A program made the position numbers and the translations under genes. Below the pieces are notes generated by a model. That model was given only the letters and a program-made list of their open reading frames with translations, was not told the origin of the DNA and ran no database searches. A stretch of DNA of 36,602 bases from Bacteroidales bacterium (lineage in GTDB: Bacteria; Bacteroidota; Bacteroidia; Bacteroidales; UBA3824), in the NCBI GenBank assembly GCA_016286055.1, contig JAEERW010000025.1, positions 1 through 36,602 on the forward strand. Reading direction: 5' to 3'. Below are positions 8,239 through 16,821 of this stretch, piece by piece (position 1 is the first letter of the stretch; every line of letters begins with the position of its first letter).

Positions 8239-9159
8239 ATGCAGTTGTCAATTGTGTCGCCGGTCTACCACGGTGAAAAGATGGTGGAGCAACTTGTAGA
8301 GCGGATCACAAATTCGGTGTCTGCGATAACGCCCGATTACGAGATTATACTTGTAAACGATGCCTCTCCCGATAATTCGTGGCTAAAAATCAAAGAGTTA
8401 TGCGCCAACAACAATCGTGTAAAAGGCATAAACCTTAGCCGCAATTTTGGACAGCATTATGCCATCAGCGCAGGACTTTCGTTATGTTCGGGCGAATGGA
8501 TAGTGGTGATGGACTGCGACTTACAAGACCGTCCCGAAGAAATTCCACACCTTTATAATAAAGCCCAAGAAGGGTTTGATATTGTTTATGCACGCAGGGT
8601 GGTAAGGCACGATGGATTTTTTAAGAGGATGTCTTCTAAGATTTTTCATAGTGTTTTTGATTGGCTAAGTGGGATTAAAACAGATAGTTCTATCTCAAAT
8701 TTCGGCGTTTACAACAAGATTGTTATCGATGAATACAACAAGATGGGAGAGGTGGCACGTTCGTTTGATTCGCTAATCAAATATCTCGGTTTCAATACCG
8801 CCACAGTTGACGTTAAGCACGATTCCAGAGGCGAGGGCAAGAGTTCGTATACATTAAAAAAACTGCTTTCATTATCGTTTGACGTGATGATTTCCAATAC
8901 CAACAAGCCTTTGAAAATGGCAATCGGGTTTGGATTTTTTATGTCGTTCATATCGTTCTGCCTTGCGGTTTTCAATGTTATAGCCAAATATGTAGGCAAC
9001 ATCGGAGTTGAGGGTTATACCTCCACAGTGTTCTCAATATGGTTTGTGGGCGGTATCCTGCTTATGATGCTCGGAATTTTGGGATTGTATGTGGGCAAGA
9101 TTTTCGACCAAGTGAAGCAACGACCTATTTTTGTAATTCGTGAAAAATTAAATTTCTAA
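8239..9159 (+). CDS. GT2 glycosyltransferase, polyprenyl-phosphate type (GtrB/DPM-like)
   Basis: A family-2 glycosyltransferase of about 306 residues that by family would move a sugar from a nucleotide donor to a membrane polyprenyl phosphate. The GT-A domain starts LSIVSPVYHGEKM, has NDASPDNSW for nucleotide binding and the metal-binding DCD in VVMDCDLQDRPEE, and carries RNFGQHYAISAG. Two C-terminal membrane helices (around PLKMAIGFGFFMSFISF and FVGGILLMMLGILGLYVG) match the GtrB/ArnC architecture. An in-frame ATG at 8227 overlaps the dsbD stop; 8239 gives the usual family N-terminus. Followed by an epimerase and an ATP-grasp ligase, it likely builds or modifies a lipid-linked or surface glycan. 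The sugar is unknown. Confidence 0.88.
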   Translation: MQLSIVSPVYHGEKMVEQLVERITNSVSAITPDYEIILVNDASPDNSWLKIKELCANNNRVKGINLSRNFGQHYAISAGLSLCSGEWIVVMDCDLQDRPEEIPHLYNKAQEGFDIVYARRVVRHDGFFKRMSSKIFHSVFDWLSGIKTDSSISNFGVYNKIVIDEYNKMGEVARSFDSLIKYLGFNTATVDVKHDSRGEGKSSYTLKKLLSLSFDVMISNTNKPLKMAIGFGFFMSFISFCLAVFNVIAKYVGNIGVEGYTSTVFSIWFVGGILLMMLGILGLYVGKIFDQVKQRPIFVIREKLNF

Positions 9160-9185
9160 GATTTCCTATTAATAATTGTCAGATT

Positions 9186-10073
9186 ATGAATGTTTTAATA
9201 ACAGGTTCAAACGGATTTATCGGACACCATATATGTAATTTTTTTAAGCAAAAAGGTTTCTATGTGGTGGGGCTTGGTCGCAAAAAAGAATCTTTGGCAA
9301 CTGTTGACAAATATTTGAATATAGATTTAGACACCAACGATATATTTGATTATCAGCCTGATAATCAAATCGACGCAGTAATACATCTTGCCGCCGATAT
9401 GCGCAAAGAGCCTTATTGTGTGGATGTGGTGAGTGCCAATTGCTCAGGTACACAACGTCTTTTGCAGTTTTGCGAACAAAACAAGATTGAAACTTTTTTG
9501 CAACTTTCATCTCTGCCAGTTATCGGACATCCTGTAAGTCATCCAATTACAGAAAATCATCCAATTTGTCCGCCCACTGTTTACCATTGCACCAAGGTTA
9601 TGGAGGAGATTTTGGCTGATTATGCAATGCGAACTAAGAAGATTAGAACTGCAAGTTTTAGGATTTCGGCACCTGTGGGCATTGGTATGAATCTAAGGAC
9701 TATTTTCCCAACTTTTGTGAAATATGCTGTTGAAAATAAGGATATTGTAATCTATGGCAAAGGTTTGCGCCAACAGACTTATATACACGTAAACGATATT
9801 GCTTCGGGTTTGTATTCTGCCTTGCTAAGTAGCAGATGTAGTGGTGTTTACAATCTTTCTTCGTTTAACAGGATTTCAAATGTTGACCTTGCAAAACTTT
9901 GTGTTTCGCTATTGAATTCTAAATCAAAAATTGTTTTCAATGGTTTGCCAGATGTTTACGACAGCGATATTTGGGATGTATCGTTAGATAAAATAATGCG
10001 TGATACTGATTTCCGTCCGCAGATTTCGCTCGAATATTGCATCAATGAACTTGCTAATTGTTTCAAAAAATGA
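9186..10073 (+). CDS. NAD(P)-dependent epimerase/dehydratase (extended SDR)
   Basis: A 295-residue extended short-chain dehydrogenase acting on nucleotide sugars. The Rossmann motif is GSNGFIG (residues 7-13), followed by HLAAD, and the catalytic Tyr133-x3-Lys137 lies in VYHCTK. The C-terminal region has the usual family motif around KGLRQQTYIHVNDIASGL. It lies 26 nt after the GT2 gene, and its stop shares the ATGA overlap with the ATP-grasp start. That tight spacing argues that the three enzymes act on one glycan intermediate. Whether it is a 4-epimerase, dehydratase or reductase cannot be told from sequence alone. Confidence 0.87.
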   Translation: MNVLITGSNGFIGHHICNFFKQKGFYVVGLGRKKESLATVDKYLNIDLDTNDIFDYQPDNQIDAVIHLAADMRKEPYCVDVVSANCSGTQRLLQFCEQNKIETFLQLSSLPVIGHPVSHPITENHPICPPTVYHCTKVMEEILADYAMRTKKIRTASFRISAPVGIGMNLRTIFPTFVKYAVENKDIVIYGKGLRQQTYIHVNDIASGLYSALLSSRCSGVYNLSSFNRISNVDLAKLCVSLLNSKSKIVFNGLPDVYDSDIWDVSLDKIMRDTDFRPQISLEYCINELANCFKK

Positions 10074-11245
10074 AAAAATTATTGATTCTCAACGGCAGTT
10101 TTTGCGAAGAGCCGCTTATTAAAACCGCTAAGCAAATGGGTTTTTACGTGGTTACCACCGGCAATATGCCCGAACTTTGCGGTCATATGTTTGCCGACAA
10201 ATATATCAATGCCGACTATTCCGACAAAGATGCTATTTTACAGATAGTTAAATCAGAAAATATCGACCATATTGTCAGTTGCGCCAATGATTTTGGTGCG
10301 CTAACAGCCGCATACGTCGCTGAAAAAATGGGGTGGGAGGGGCACGATACTTTTGCCAACGCCAAAACGTTGCATCACAAAGAGTTGTTTAAAAAATTCT
10401 GTTACGAAAATTCAATACCTTCACCACATTCCACAAGTTTTTCTAACTTGCAAAATGCCATAGATTTTGCTAAAAATCAGGACTTTCCTATAATTGTGAA
10501 ACCAAACGACCTTACAGGCGGCAAAGGCATTTCGCGTGCCGACAATCCTTCGCAAGCCGAAACCGCTGTTGAAAACGCTTTTGCTATTTCGCGCGACAAA
10601 GTGGTTGTGATTGAGCCATTTATCGAAGGTACTCAACATACTTTTGTGGGTTTCTTAATCAACAAAAAGGTTTATTGCTGCACCGGCTGCAACTGCTATT
10701 CGGTTGTGAATCCGTATCTTATACAGTCCGAGACCTTCCCTGCCGATGATTTTGACCACGATAAAATTATCCTTACCGAGATTGAGGAGCGTATTGCTCA
10801 AAAACTCAACCTTGCCGATGGTATTTTTGCGTTGCAATATCTTAAAAAGAATGGTCAAATTTATTTGATAGAAACTATGCGCCGACCATTTGGAAATCAG
10901 TTCCTTACGTTGTGTTCACTTACTACCGGTTTTAATTGGGAAAAGGCGCAGATTTTGGCTCAAACAGGTCAGAATCCAACGCTTCAAATCTCTACTCCAA
11001 AGATGAAATATTGTGGTCACCACGGCATTATGGCACGTAGAAACGGTATTCTTGTTTCGTATTCTATCGACAAAGATTTTGAAAAACATTTGTTTAACCA
11101 AATAGTTATGAAAAATCCCGGCGACGAAATCACAAATTATCTCAACGAGCGTATTGCTTATCTTTATTATCAGTATGATAATATTGATGAAATGAATCGC
11201 GATGCCAAAGTTTTTAATGACAAAATCAAAATAGAATTAGTGTAG
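10070..11245 (+). CDS. ATP-grasp carboxylate-amine/thiol ligase
   Basis: A 391-residue ATP-grasp enzyme; such ligases activate a carboxylate as acyl phosphate and join it to an amine or thiol. The N-terminal domain is a Rossmann-like pre-ATP-grasp fold (KKLLILNGSFCEEPLIKTA). The nucleotide-binding part shows FPIIVKPNDLTGGKG, the acidic VVIEPFIEGTQHTFVGFL strand, and a catalytic end with YLIETMRRPFGNQF. It most resembles the PurK/carbamoyl-phosphate-synthase-like class. The ATG at 10070 overlaps the epimerase stop (ATGA), so I prefer it over the frame start at 10058. Context with GT2 and epimerase suggests amide or amino-acid decoration of a glycan, but the substrate is inferred only from neighbours. 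Confidence 0.82.
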   Translation: MKKLLILNGSFCEEPLIKTAKQMGFYVVTTGNMPELCGHMFADKYINADYSDKDAILQIVKSENIDHIVSCANDFGALTAAYVAEKMGWEGHDTFANAKTLHHKELFKKFCYENSIPSPHSTSFSNLQNAIDFAKNQDFPIIVKPNDLTGGKGISRADNPSQAETAVENAFAISRDKVVVIEPFIEGTQHTFVGFLINKKVYCCTGCNCYSVVNPYLIQSETFPADDFDHDKIILTEIEERIAQKLNLADGIFALQYLKKNGQIYLIETMRRPFGNQFLTLCSLTTGFNWEKAQILAQTGQNPTLQISTPKMKYCGHHGIMARRNGILVSYSIDKDFEKHLFNQIVMKNPGDEITNYLNERIAYLYYQYDNIDEMNRDAKVFNDKIKIELV

Positions 11246-11253
11246 TTTTTTCC

Positions 11254-11261
11254 TATCTTTG
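11254..11261 (+). promoter_or_regulatory. -7 box upstream of fbp
   Basis: TATCTTTG matches TAnnTTTG; no clear -33 TTTG is seen. Because it covers the first codon of the longest open frame (11259), the real fbp start is the ATG at 11283. Confidence 0.5.
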
Positions 11262-11282
11262 ACCCGACAAAAACTTTTTTAT

Positions 11283-13265
11283 ATGAGCACCTATTCGCAC
11301 GAACAACTGATACAAGACCGCCGATATTTGGAACTCCTTTCGCAGAGTTTTCCGAATGTTACAAGCGCGGCTACTGAGATTGTTAACTTGCAGGCTATCT
11401 TAAACTTGCCTAAGGGAACGGAGCATTTTGTTTCCGACCTTCACGGCGAGTACACTGCCTTTACACATATCTTAAAAAATGCTTCGGGTGTTATCCGTCG
11501 CAAGGTTGACGAGGTATTTGGTATGAACCTGAGACAGAGCGACAAAGACCAACTCTGTTCGCTGATTTATTATCCTGCCGAAAAAATTGCTCTTGCCAAA
11601 CAAACCGAAAAAGATATCGACGATTGGTTTCGCACAATGATTTTTCAAGTGGTGGCTGTGGCGCGAATGGTGGCTTCAAAATATACTCATTCCAAAATCC
11701 GTAAACATCTGCCCCCGCAGTTTACTTACGTTATCGAGGAACTCCTTTTTGAAAAATCGGAGGAGGAAGATAAGCAAGGATATTACTCAGCCATAATTAG
11801 TTCCATTGTTGAAATTGGTCGCGCTGAGGAGTTGATTATTGCCATTTGCGAACTTATTCATCAACTTGCCATCGACACTCTGCACATTGTGGGCGATGTT
11901 TTCGACCGTGGTCCCGGTGCGTGCGGCATTATGGAAACCCTCTGCAATTATCACGATTTTGATATTCAGTGGGGCAATCACGATATTTCGTGGATGGGTG
12001 CGGCGGCAGGCAATTGGGCGCTGATTGCCAATGTGGTGCGCATTTCGATTCGTTATGCCAATGTGGAGACTCTCGAAGAGGGTTATTCTATTAATTTACT
12101 GCCACTTGCAACATTTGCGCTCGACACCTACGGCAACGACCCTTGCACTGTTTTTCAGGCTTGCGAATTTGAGGAAAACACCCGAATGAGCCGCTCGTTG
12201 CAACTGATGGCTAAGATGCACAAGGCTATTTCTATTATTCAGTTTAAACTTGAAGGTCAGATAATTAGCCGTCATCCCGAGTTTAATATGGAAAATCACA
12301 AACTGCTGCATCTTATTGATTTTGAAAAAAATACTATTAATTTAAATGGAAAGTCGTATCCGTTGTTAGATAATAATTTCCCAACAATCAACCCCGCAGA
12401 CCCATACAAGTTGAGCGCTGAGGAAGAGCAACTTATGCATCAACTTTATCACTCGTTTACAAGTAGCGAAAATTTGCAAGAGCACTTGAAATGCCTCTAT
12501 TCGCACGGAAGTTTGTTTCTTGTGCGCAACAATATTTTGCTTTATCACGCAGCCATTCCGCTTAATGCTGATGGAACATTCAAAGAGGTTGATATTATGG
12601 GCGTTAAGTACAAAGGTAAGGCATTGATGGAACGTTTCGACCAAGTGATTCGCACTGCATATTTTGCCGAAAAACACAGCGACGAAAAGCAGATTGCTCT
12701 CGACTATATGTGGTATTTGTGGTGCGGACCTGATTCGCCACTTTACAACAAGGACAAGATGACCACATTTGAACGTTATTTTATTGACGATGAGCAAATT
12801 ATCAAAGAAAACAAAGGTGCATATTACGAACTTGCCAACGAGCGTGAAACTTGCGACAATATTCTCCGAGAGTTTGGTCTCGACCCCGAAAAGTCGCGCA
12901 TAATTAACGGTCATATTCCTGTGCGCACCACCAAAGGCGAATCTCCAATGCGTGCCGACGGTCGCCGTTTGGTTATCGACGGAGGATTTTCAAAGCCTTA
13001 TCACAAAACCACTGGCATTGCGGGTTACACCTTAATATATAATAGTCACGGAGTGCAACTTGTTCAGCACGAGGCATTTGAAAGCAAAGAGCGTGCAGTA
13101 AAAGAAGGTTCCGACATTCATAGCCGCGTGCAATTAGAGGAGTTTAAATATCGTAGAATGCACGTTTGTGATACCGATAAGGGTATGAAACTGCAAAAAC
13201 AGATTGAAAACTTGCGAAAACTCTTATGTGCTTACCGTCAAGGCATTATCAAAGAGCAGGAGTAA
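11283..13265 (+). CDS. fbp: Class III fructose-1,6-bisphosphatase
   Basis: Cytoplasmic gluconeogenic enzyme that hydrolyses fructose-1,6-bisphosphate to fructose-6-phosphate. At about 660 residues it has the length of the Firmicutes/Bacteroidota class III type, which is unrelated in sequence to the class I enzyme of E. coli. Metallophosphatase motifs are clear: HFVSDLHGEYTAF, IVGDVFDRGPG, and WGNHDISWMGAAAG, which supply the Asp, His and Asn ligands for two metals. A late INGHIPV provides another metal-binding His. The ATG at 11283 is chosen because a promoter box overlaps the earlier TTG. It ends at a bidirectional terminator shared with aqpZ and sits 37 nt after the ATP-grasp gene. Confidence 0.95.
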   Translation: MSTYSHEQLIQDRRYLELLSQSFPNVTSAATEIVNLQAILNLPKGTEHFVSDLHGEYTAFTHILKNASGVIRRKVDEVFGMNLRQSDKDQLCSLIYYPAEKIALAKQTEKDIDDWFRTMIFQVVAVARMVASKYTHSKIRKHLPPQFTYVIEELLFEKSEEEDKQGYYSAIISSIVEIGRAEELIIAICELIHQLAIDTLHIVGDVFDRGPGACGIMETLCNYHDFDIQWGNHDISWMGAAAGNWALIANVVRISIRYANVETLEEGYSINLLPLATFALDTYGNDPCTVFQACEFEENTRMSRSLQLMAKMHKAISIIQFKLEGQIISRHPEFNMENHKLLHLIDFEKNTINLNGKSYPLLDNNFPTINPADPYKLSAEEEQLMHQLYHSFTSSENLQEHLKCLYSHGSLFLVRNNILLYHAAIPLNADGTFKEVDIMGVKYKGKALMERFDQVIRTAYFAEKHSDEKQIALDYMWYLWCGPDSPLYNKDKMTTFERYFIDDEQIIKENKGAYYELANERETCDNILREFGLDPEKSRIINGHIPVRTTKGESPMRADGRRLVIDGGFSKPYHKTTGIAGYTLIYNSHGVQLVQHEAFESKERAVKEGSDIHSRVQLEEFKYRRMHVCDTDKGMKLQKQIENLRKLLCAYRQGIIKEQE

Positions 13266-13279
13266 CTAATTAAGCAAAA

Positions 13280-13312
13280 AAACTCCGAGCCGCAACCGAC
13301 CCGGAGTTTTAG
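13280..13312. terminator. Bidirectional terminator between fbp and aqpZ
   Basis: An 8-bp perfect stem (13280-13287 with 13302-13309) is flanked by an A run on the left and a T run on the right, so it can serve both converging genes. The longer U tract is on the aqpZ side. Confidence 0.82.
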
Positions 13313-13333
13313 TTATGAAAAAAAAACACTATT

Positions 13334-14029
13334 CTATTTGTCTTTCTGGAAAAGTTTGTAGCACAATCCTGCGAGACCTGCACCGCAAAGAGGAGCCACA
13401 AAGAACAACCACAATTGTTTCCAAGCCAAAGCGTTTTCAGAGAATAAGCATTGGCTAAACGAACGTGCGGGGTTAACGCTTGTGTTGGTCAACGGAATGC
13501 TAATCAAGTGGATAAGTACGAGTGTAAGACCTATTGCCAGTCCTGCATGAAGTCCTGCGCCTTTCGAGTCGGTGCTGCCGAGGATTACCATCAAGAAGAT
13601 GAAGGTCAATACCATTTCGATGATGAATGCGCCTACTGCATCGCAATTAGCATATCCTGCTGCACCTTGGAAAAACTCGCTTCCGTAACCGTTGGCTGCA
13701 AATGTGCCGGGTGTGCCACCTGTGCATTTTACTAGCATCCAAAGGATGGCGGCTGCCAAACTTGCGCCAATAATCTGAGCAATCCAATAACTGCCCATCT
13801 CTTTGCCTGTCATACGTCCGTTGACAAAGCAACCAAACGAAACAGCGGGGTTGAGGTGTGCGCCCGAAATGTGTCCAATGCCATAAGCCATTGCTACAAC
13901 AGTGAGACCAAACGCGATTGCCACGCCGAGGAAACCTACGTTGCCGAAAATGGCAGTTCCACAACCGCCAAATACCAATGTGAATGTACCTATACATTCA
14001 GCAATCATTTTTTTGTGTATACTTTTCAT
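13334..14029 (-). CDS. aqpZ: Aquaporin Z-type water channel
   Basis: A 231-residue inner-membrane MIP-family channel that lets water cross the membrane. It has six membrane helices and the two half-helix selectivity loops, each with an NPA motif: SGAHLNPAVSFG in the first half and NTSVNPARSFS in the second. The start MKSIHKKMIAECIGTFTLVF and the GSYWIAQIIGA segment are typical of AqpZ. The NPA-flanking residues fit a water channel more than a glycerol facilitator, which usually has an Asp after the second NPAR. A -7 box lies about 37 nt upstream at 14066-14073. It is a single-gene unit. Confidence 0.94.
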   Translation of the reverse strand: MKSIHKKMIAECIGTFTLVFGGCGTAIFGNVGFLGVAIAFGLTVVAMAYGIGHISGAHLNPAVSFGCFVNGRMTGKEMGSYWIAQIIGASLAAAILWMLVKCTGGTPGTFAANGYGSEFFQGAAGYANCDAVGAFIIEMVLTFIFLMVILGSTDSKGAGLHAGLAIGLTLVLIHLISIPLTNTSVNPARSFSQCLFSENALAWKQLWLFFVAPLCGAGLAGLCYKLFQKDK

Positions 14030-14065
14030 ATTAATAAAATTTTATGTTGTTAAGTTGATATAGAG

Positions 14066-14073
14066 CAAATATA
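14066..14073 (-). promoter_or_regulatory. -7 box for aqpZ
   Basis: Minus-strand TATATTTG is a perfect TAnnTTTG match, 37 nt before the aqpZ start. No matching -33 TTTG is evident. Confidence 0.55.
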
Positions 14074-14200
14074 CGAATATAAATAATACGGTGTATCTAT
14101 TTTTTTGACTTTTTTTTGAGAATTTGGTAAAAGGCGAGCAAGTGCAGGAGAAATATGTTTACATCAATTCCTATTGTAATGTAAAAATTCGCGACACAAG

Positions 14201-14230
14201 TTTGATTCATCAAAAATTTGACTATCTTTA
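14201..14230 (+). promoter_or_regulatory. Promoter candidate of the metallopeptidase gene
   Basis: TTTG at 14201-14204 and TATCTTTA at 14223-14230 fit the Bacteroidota -33/-7 pair with an 18-nt spacer and one mismatch. The leader to the 14261 ATG would be about 25 nt. This argues that the gene starting at 14261 is expressed as it stands and is not merely the tail of a longer lost gene. Confidence 0.5.
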
Positions 14231-14260
14231 CGCCGAAAACTTACACAAAACGGAAAACCA

Positions 14261-15670
14261 ATGGGCATCAAAGAATACCGAGCCACCGAAGAATATTACC
14301 CCAAACTATTCTTAAACACCTATCAGAGAAAAACATACAAAGTGGTTTTGGTGAGTGTGAATATAGCAAAAATAGTGAACAGAAATAATATCGATGAGGC
14401 TGCAAAAATTGTGAAAGAATCATTAGATAAAGTCTACAATCAATGTGCAGTACAATTTGAAATCACCACCGATGAATTCACCCTCAATGATTTAACATCC
14501 TTCTCACACGGAAGTAGCGGCATCCTCACCGTCTACAACGACGACCAAAAGCGCCTACTCACAGCCTACGAAAAAGAGAAAAAAATGCAGGACAAAACTT
14601 ACTATCTATTCTTCGTCGACAACGTCATCGACAAAAAAGACGGCAACGGCACCCCCGTATCAGGCTATATGCCGCGTGGCTACAACGCCGGCTTCATCTA
14701 CGACGGCGGCTCAGAGCGTACAATCGCCCACGAAATCGGTCACGGCGTGGCAGGCTTAGAGCACGTGTTTGAAAATTCCAGCAACTCCGGCAAAACCGCC
14801 AACCTTATGGACTATCGCGACGGCGAAGAACTCTGGCATTTTCAGTGGGATCAAATGATTCATAGATTTGGCGATGTTTTTGCTCATTTTGATATTATGA
14901 ATGATGCAACTGCAAGTATAGACAATTTTATAAATGATTCTTTTCAATTCGTGTCGGTCGGGGAAGAAGTGAAACTTAGTAATGGGAAAATCATAAAGAT
15001 GTCAGCAAAACAAATAATTCCAAACGGAGAAGGAAAGATTCTGACAACATATACAAGAGATTTTGTTTATTCTTATGTGCGAAATCAAATGCTACCATCT
15101 AATGGCGAGATTGCGGGAAATAATATTATTAGACAGAGAATAAAATCATACATTACGCCAAGTGGAATGTCCGACGATGTAACATATTTTGATGATGTAA
15201 AATTGAACGGATATGTGAATGCAATAGATAATTATGTTAATACTGAATTTGAGTTTATCCATAACGGAGATTTGCTGAGTGAAGTTCTGAATGGACTCTA
15301 TCAGAATCGTGCATCTGGCAACCCTCAAATATATTCCAAATCTGAAAAGACAGGAAAATATAGGACTACTTTCGATAAATTGGGATTGAAACGATGTTTA
15401 ATTAATTGTGTTTTACAAGCCACCAACAATTCAAGATTTAGTTTCCCTATTAAATTGTTACCAACAGAAATTTCGGGAAAATTAACTATAGCAAGGTATT
15501 ATTACAATGATATTAAAGAAACTACATTAAGGGAAGATGCTCAACAACAATTATCTGTATTAAATTCATTTATTGAAACTTGTACTGAATTGTTAGATAA
15601 TAAATATGTTATAAGTCCAATAATGAGTACTACTGATGCTCATTTAATATTTGAAATTATAAAAAAATAG
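14261..15670 (+). CDS. Metzincin-like metallopeptidase with AT-rich C-terminal domain (effector-like)
   Basis: A 469-residue protein without signal peptide or membrane segment. Residues ~1-200 form a zinc-peptidase domain: HEIGH at 157-161 with Glu158 as catalytic base, a further His168 (GLEH) as likely third ligand, and a Met-turn-like NLMDY about 20 residues later, followed by LWHFQWDQ. I recall this arrangement from Bacteroidota polymorphic toxins, where such a domain precedes a variable C-terminal toxin. Base composition drops sharply near 14855: the first part is C-rich, the last ~270 residues AT-rich, as if joined from two sources. I do not recognise the C-terminal domain. The next gene, 5 nt away, encodes a small membrane protein that could be its immunity partner. 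Toxin function is inference. Confidence 0.72.
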   Translation: MGIKEYRATEEYYPKLFLNTYQRKTYKVVLVSVNIAKIVNRNNIDEAAKIVKESLDKVYNQCAVQFEITTDEFTLNDLTSFSHGSSGILTVYNDDQKRLLTAYEKEKKMQDKTYYLFFVDNVIDKKDGNGTPVSGYMPRGYNAGFIYDGGSERTIAHEIGHGVAGLEHVFENSSNSGKTANLMDYRDGEELWHFQWDQMIHRFGDVFAHFDIMNDATASIDNFINDSFQFVSVGEEVKLSNGKIIKMSAKQIIPNGEGKILTTYTRDFVYSYVRNQMLPSNGEIAGNNIIRQRIKSYITPSGMSDDVTYFDDVKLNGYVNAIDNYVNTEFEFIHNGDLLSEVLNGLYQNRASGNPQIYSKSEKTGKYRTTFDKLGLKRCLINCVLQATNNSRFSFPIKLLPTEISGKLTIARYYYNDIKETTLREDAQQQLSVLNSFIETCTELLDNKYVISPIMSTTDAHLIFEIIKK

Positions 15671-15675
15671 GCAAA

Positions 15676-16188
15676 ATGATGAAACTCAAAAAACAATATA
15701 TTAACTTTTTGAAAACTTTCACTTTATATCAAATAGTAGAATTAGTGATCTGTTTCATATTCAATCATTATATTACACTCGCTTACTCAAGACCTGTGAA
15801 TGGAGAAATTATCGATCTCGCATATACTACTAAGAATTTTGAATATGGACCCGGGTTGGCGATTCAGTATGGTATTGTAATTGCAATTTGGTTTATCAGC
15901 GTTCTTTTTGATTGTAAGTGCTTGAAAATAATAAAGATTGTGTTATATTGTAGTATTGATATGATAATCCCATTATCAATACCGATGCTTTTTTTTATAG
16001 GGTTTCCATACCATTCACGTTTTGCTCATTATGTTTTTTGGTTGTTTGGGTTTTCATTATTAATCATTTGTTCAAAAGTGTTGTTTTTTAAGTACTATAA
16101 AAAGCGTTTTTCCTCACAAGAAGAACATCCCAAGATAAAAACGATTAAAAAAGATGTCATCGCAGCGAGTGATAATTTTATGCCATAA
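15676..16188 (+). CDS. Small integral membrane protein (possible immunity protein)
   Basis: A 170-residue protein with about four hydrophobic helices (near residues 12-34, 62-78, 87-108 and 116-138) and a charged cytoplasmic tail. It has no family I can name. It starts 5 nt after the metallopeptidase stop and shares the AT-rich composition of that gene's C-terminal half. Small multi-pass membrane proteins directly after an effector gene are often immunity proteins against toxins acting in the periplasm or membrane; that role here is an inference from position. The start could also be the second Met, 3 nt later. Confidence 0.65.
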   Translation: MMKLKKQYINFLKTFTLYQIVELVICFIFNHYITLAYSRPVNGEIIDLAYTTKNFEYGPGLAIQYGIVIAIWFISVLFDCKCLKIIKIVLYCSIDMIIPLSIPMLFFIGFPYHSRFAHYVFWLFGFSLLIICSKVLFFKYYKKRFSSQEEHPKIKTIKKDVIAASDNFMP

Positions 16189-16277
16189 ACGATTGCCACA
16201 ACGTTTTGCGAACAGAACTTTTTCTGAAACATCAATACGGGGTATTATTGATATAATTAACATATTAAAATAGCATT

Positions 16278-16382
16278 ATGAAAAATAGTTTAATATATAT
16301 AAGATTATTCATTAAAGAAAGAAGAAAGGAAGTATTTAAGAGTCATCCACCTCAGAAATTTGAGCAAGTGCACGATACATAA
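16278..16382 (+). CDS. Possible 34-residue small protein or remnant
   Basis: An ATG-initiated frame of 34 residues, basic and AT-rich (begins MKNSLIYIRLFIKERR). It lies in the gap after the membrane protein. No homology is recognised and no promoter is visible, so it may be chance or the remains of a decayed gene. The rest of the interval 16189-16433 shows nothing else coding. Confidence 0.2.
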   Translation: MKNSLIYIRLFIKERRKEVFKSHPPQKFEQVHDT

Positions 16383-16671
16383 TAACTGTGATATTATTTT
16401 TGCTCGAATACTATCTCATTTCGTAATCTTTCTCAATGTCCACTCATCAATATAAAACGAATAACACCCTCTCCAACTACCTCAATACACATAACAATAT
16501 AAACCAATGTTTTCAACCCTTTTATTGGATATCAATAAAACCTTGACAAACAGAATATTGTACAAATCACAAAGACCCCTTCAAAAAGTGGGTGCCCCTC
16601 GGTATTGCCACTATGCCAAGGAGAGTTTCAGTGGCAGAAACCACACATTAATCGTATTTGTTCCATTCGCC

Positions 16672-16703
16672 AAATTATAATTCAACTTGTTGATTTATAA
16701 TTT
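16672..16703. repeat. 32-nt near-perfect palindrome in repeat copy A
   Basis: 15-nt arms (16672-16686 and 16689-16703) pair with a single mismatch around a 2-nt loop. It is identical in copy B at 18635-18666. It could act as a protein-binding dyad, recombination site or AT-rich terminator. Confidence 0.75.
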
Positions 16704-16766
16704 CTTTGTTAAATAGAAGTATTTGTTTTATTCGTTTAATTCGGTGTTAAAAAGAAGAAAAATAAA

Positions 16767-16798
16767 TTTGGAGAAATGAAAGCAAACTGCTAAATTTG
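16767..16798 (+). promoter_or_regulatory. Consensus promoter of the PD-(D/E)XK nuclease gene
   Basis: TTTG (16767-16770), a 20-nt spacer and TAAATTTG (16791-16798) match the Bacteroidota consensus perfectly. It forms the end of repeat copy A and leaves a leader of about 18 nt. Confidence 0.75.
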
Positions 16799-16821
16799 CG
16801 GAGAATAATAAAGTACAGAAT

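Larger units (their letters stand above)
16434..16811 (+). repeat. Long direct repeat, copy A, with degraded gene tail and promoter
   Basis: The core, 16507-16811, matches 18469-18776 almost base for base for the first ~200 nt and again at its promoter end. It holds three dyads: TTTTATTG/CAATAAAA (16520-16540), GCCACT/AGTGGC (16607-16635) and a 32-nt near-palindrome (16672-16703). It ends with a -33/-7 promoter and the GCGGAGA leader of the next gene. Bases 16434-16506 before the core resemble the 3' end of a gene also seen near 19590, with an internal deletion. The repeat therefore behaves as a cassette boundary plus promoter unit. Confidence 0.85.

Noticed and set aside
11259-11282. Extended fbp start at a TTG
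   Set aside because: The TTG is part of the -7 promoter box at 11254-11261; the ATG at 11283 is the plausible start.
14124-14315. 63-residue open frame upstream of the metallopeptidase
   Set aside because: It needs a non-ATG start, has no protein-like composition, contains the likely promoter and overlaps the real gene in another frame.
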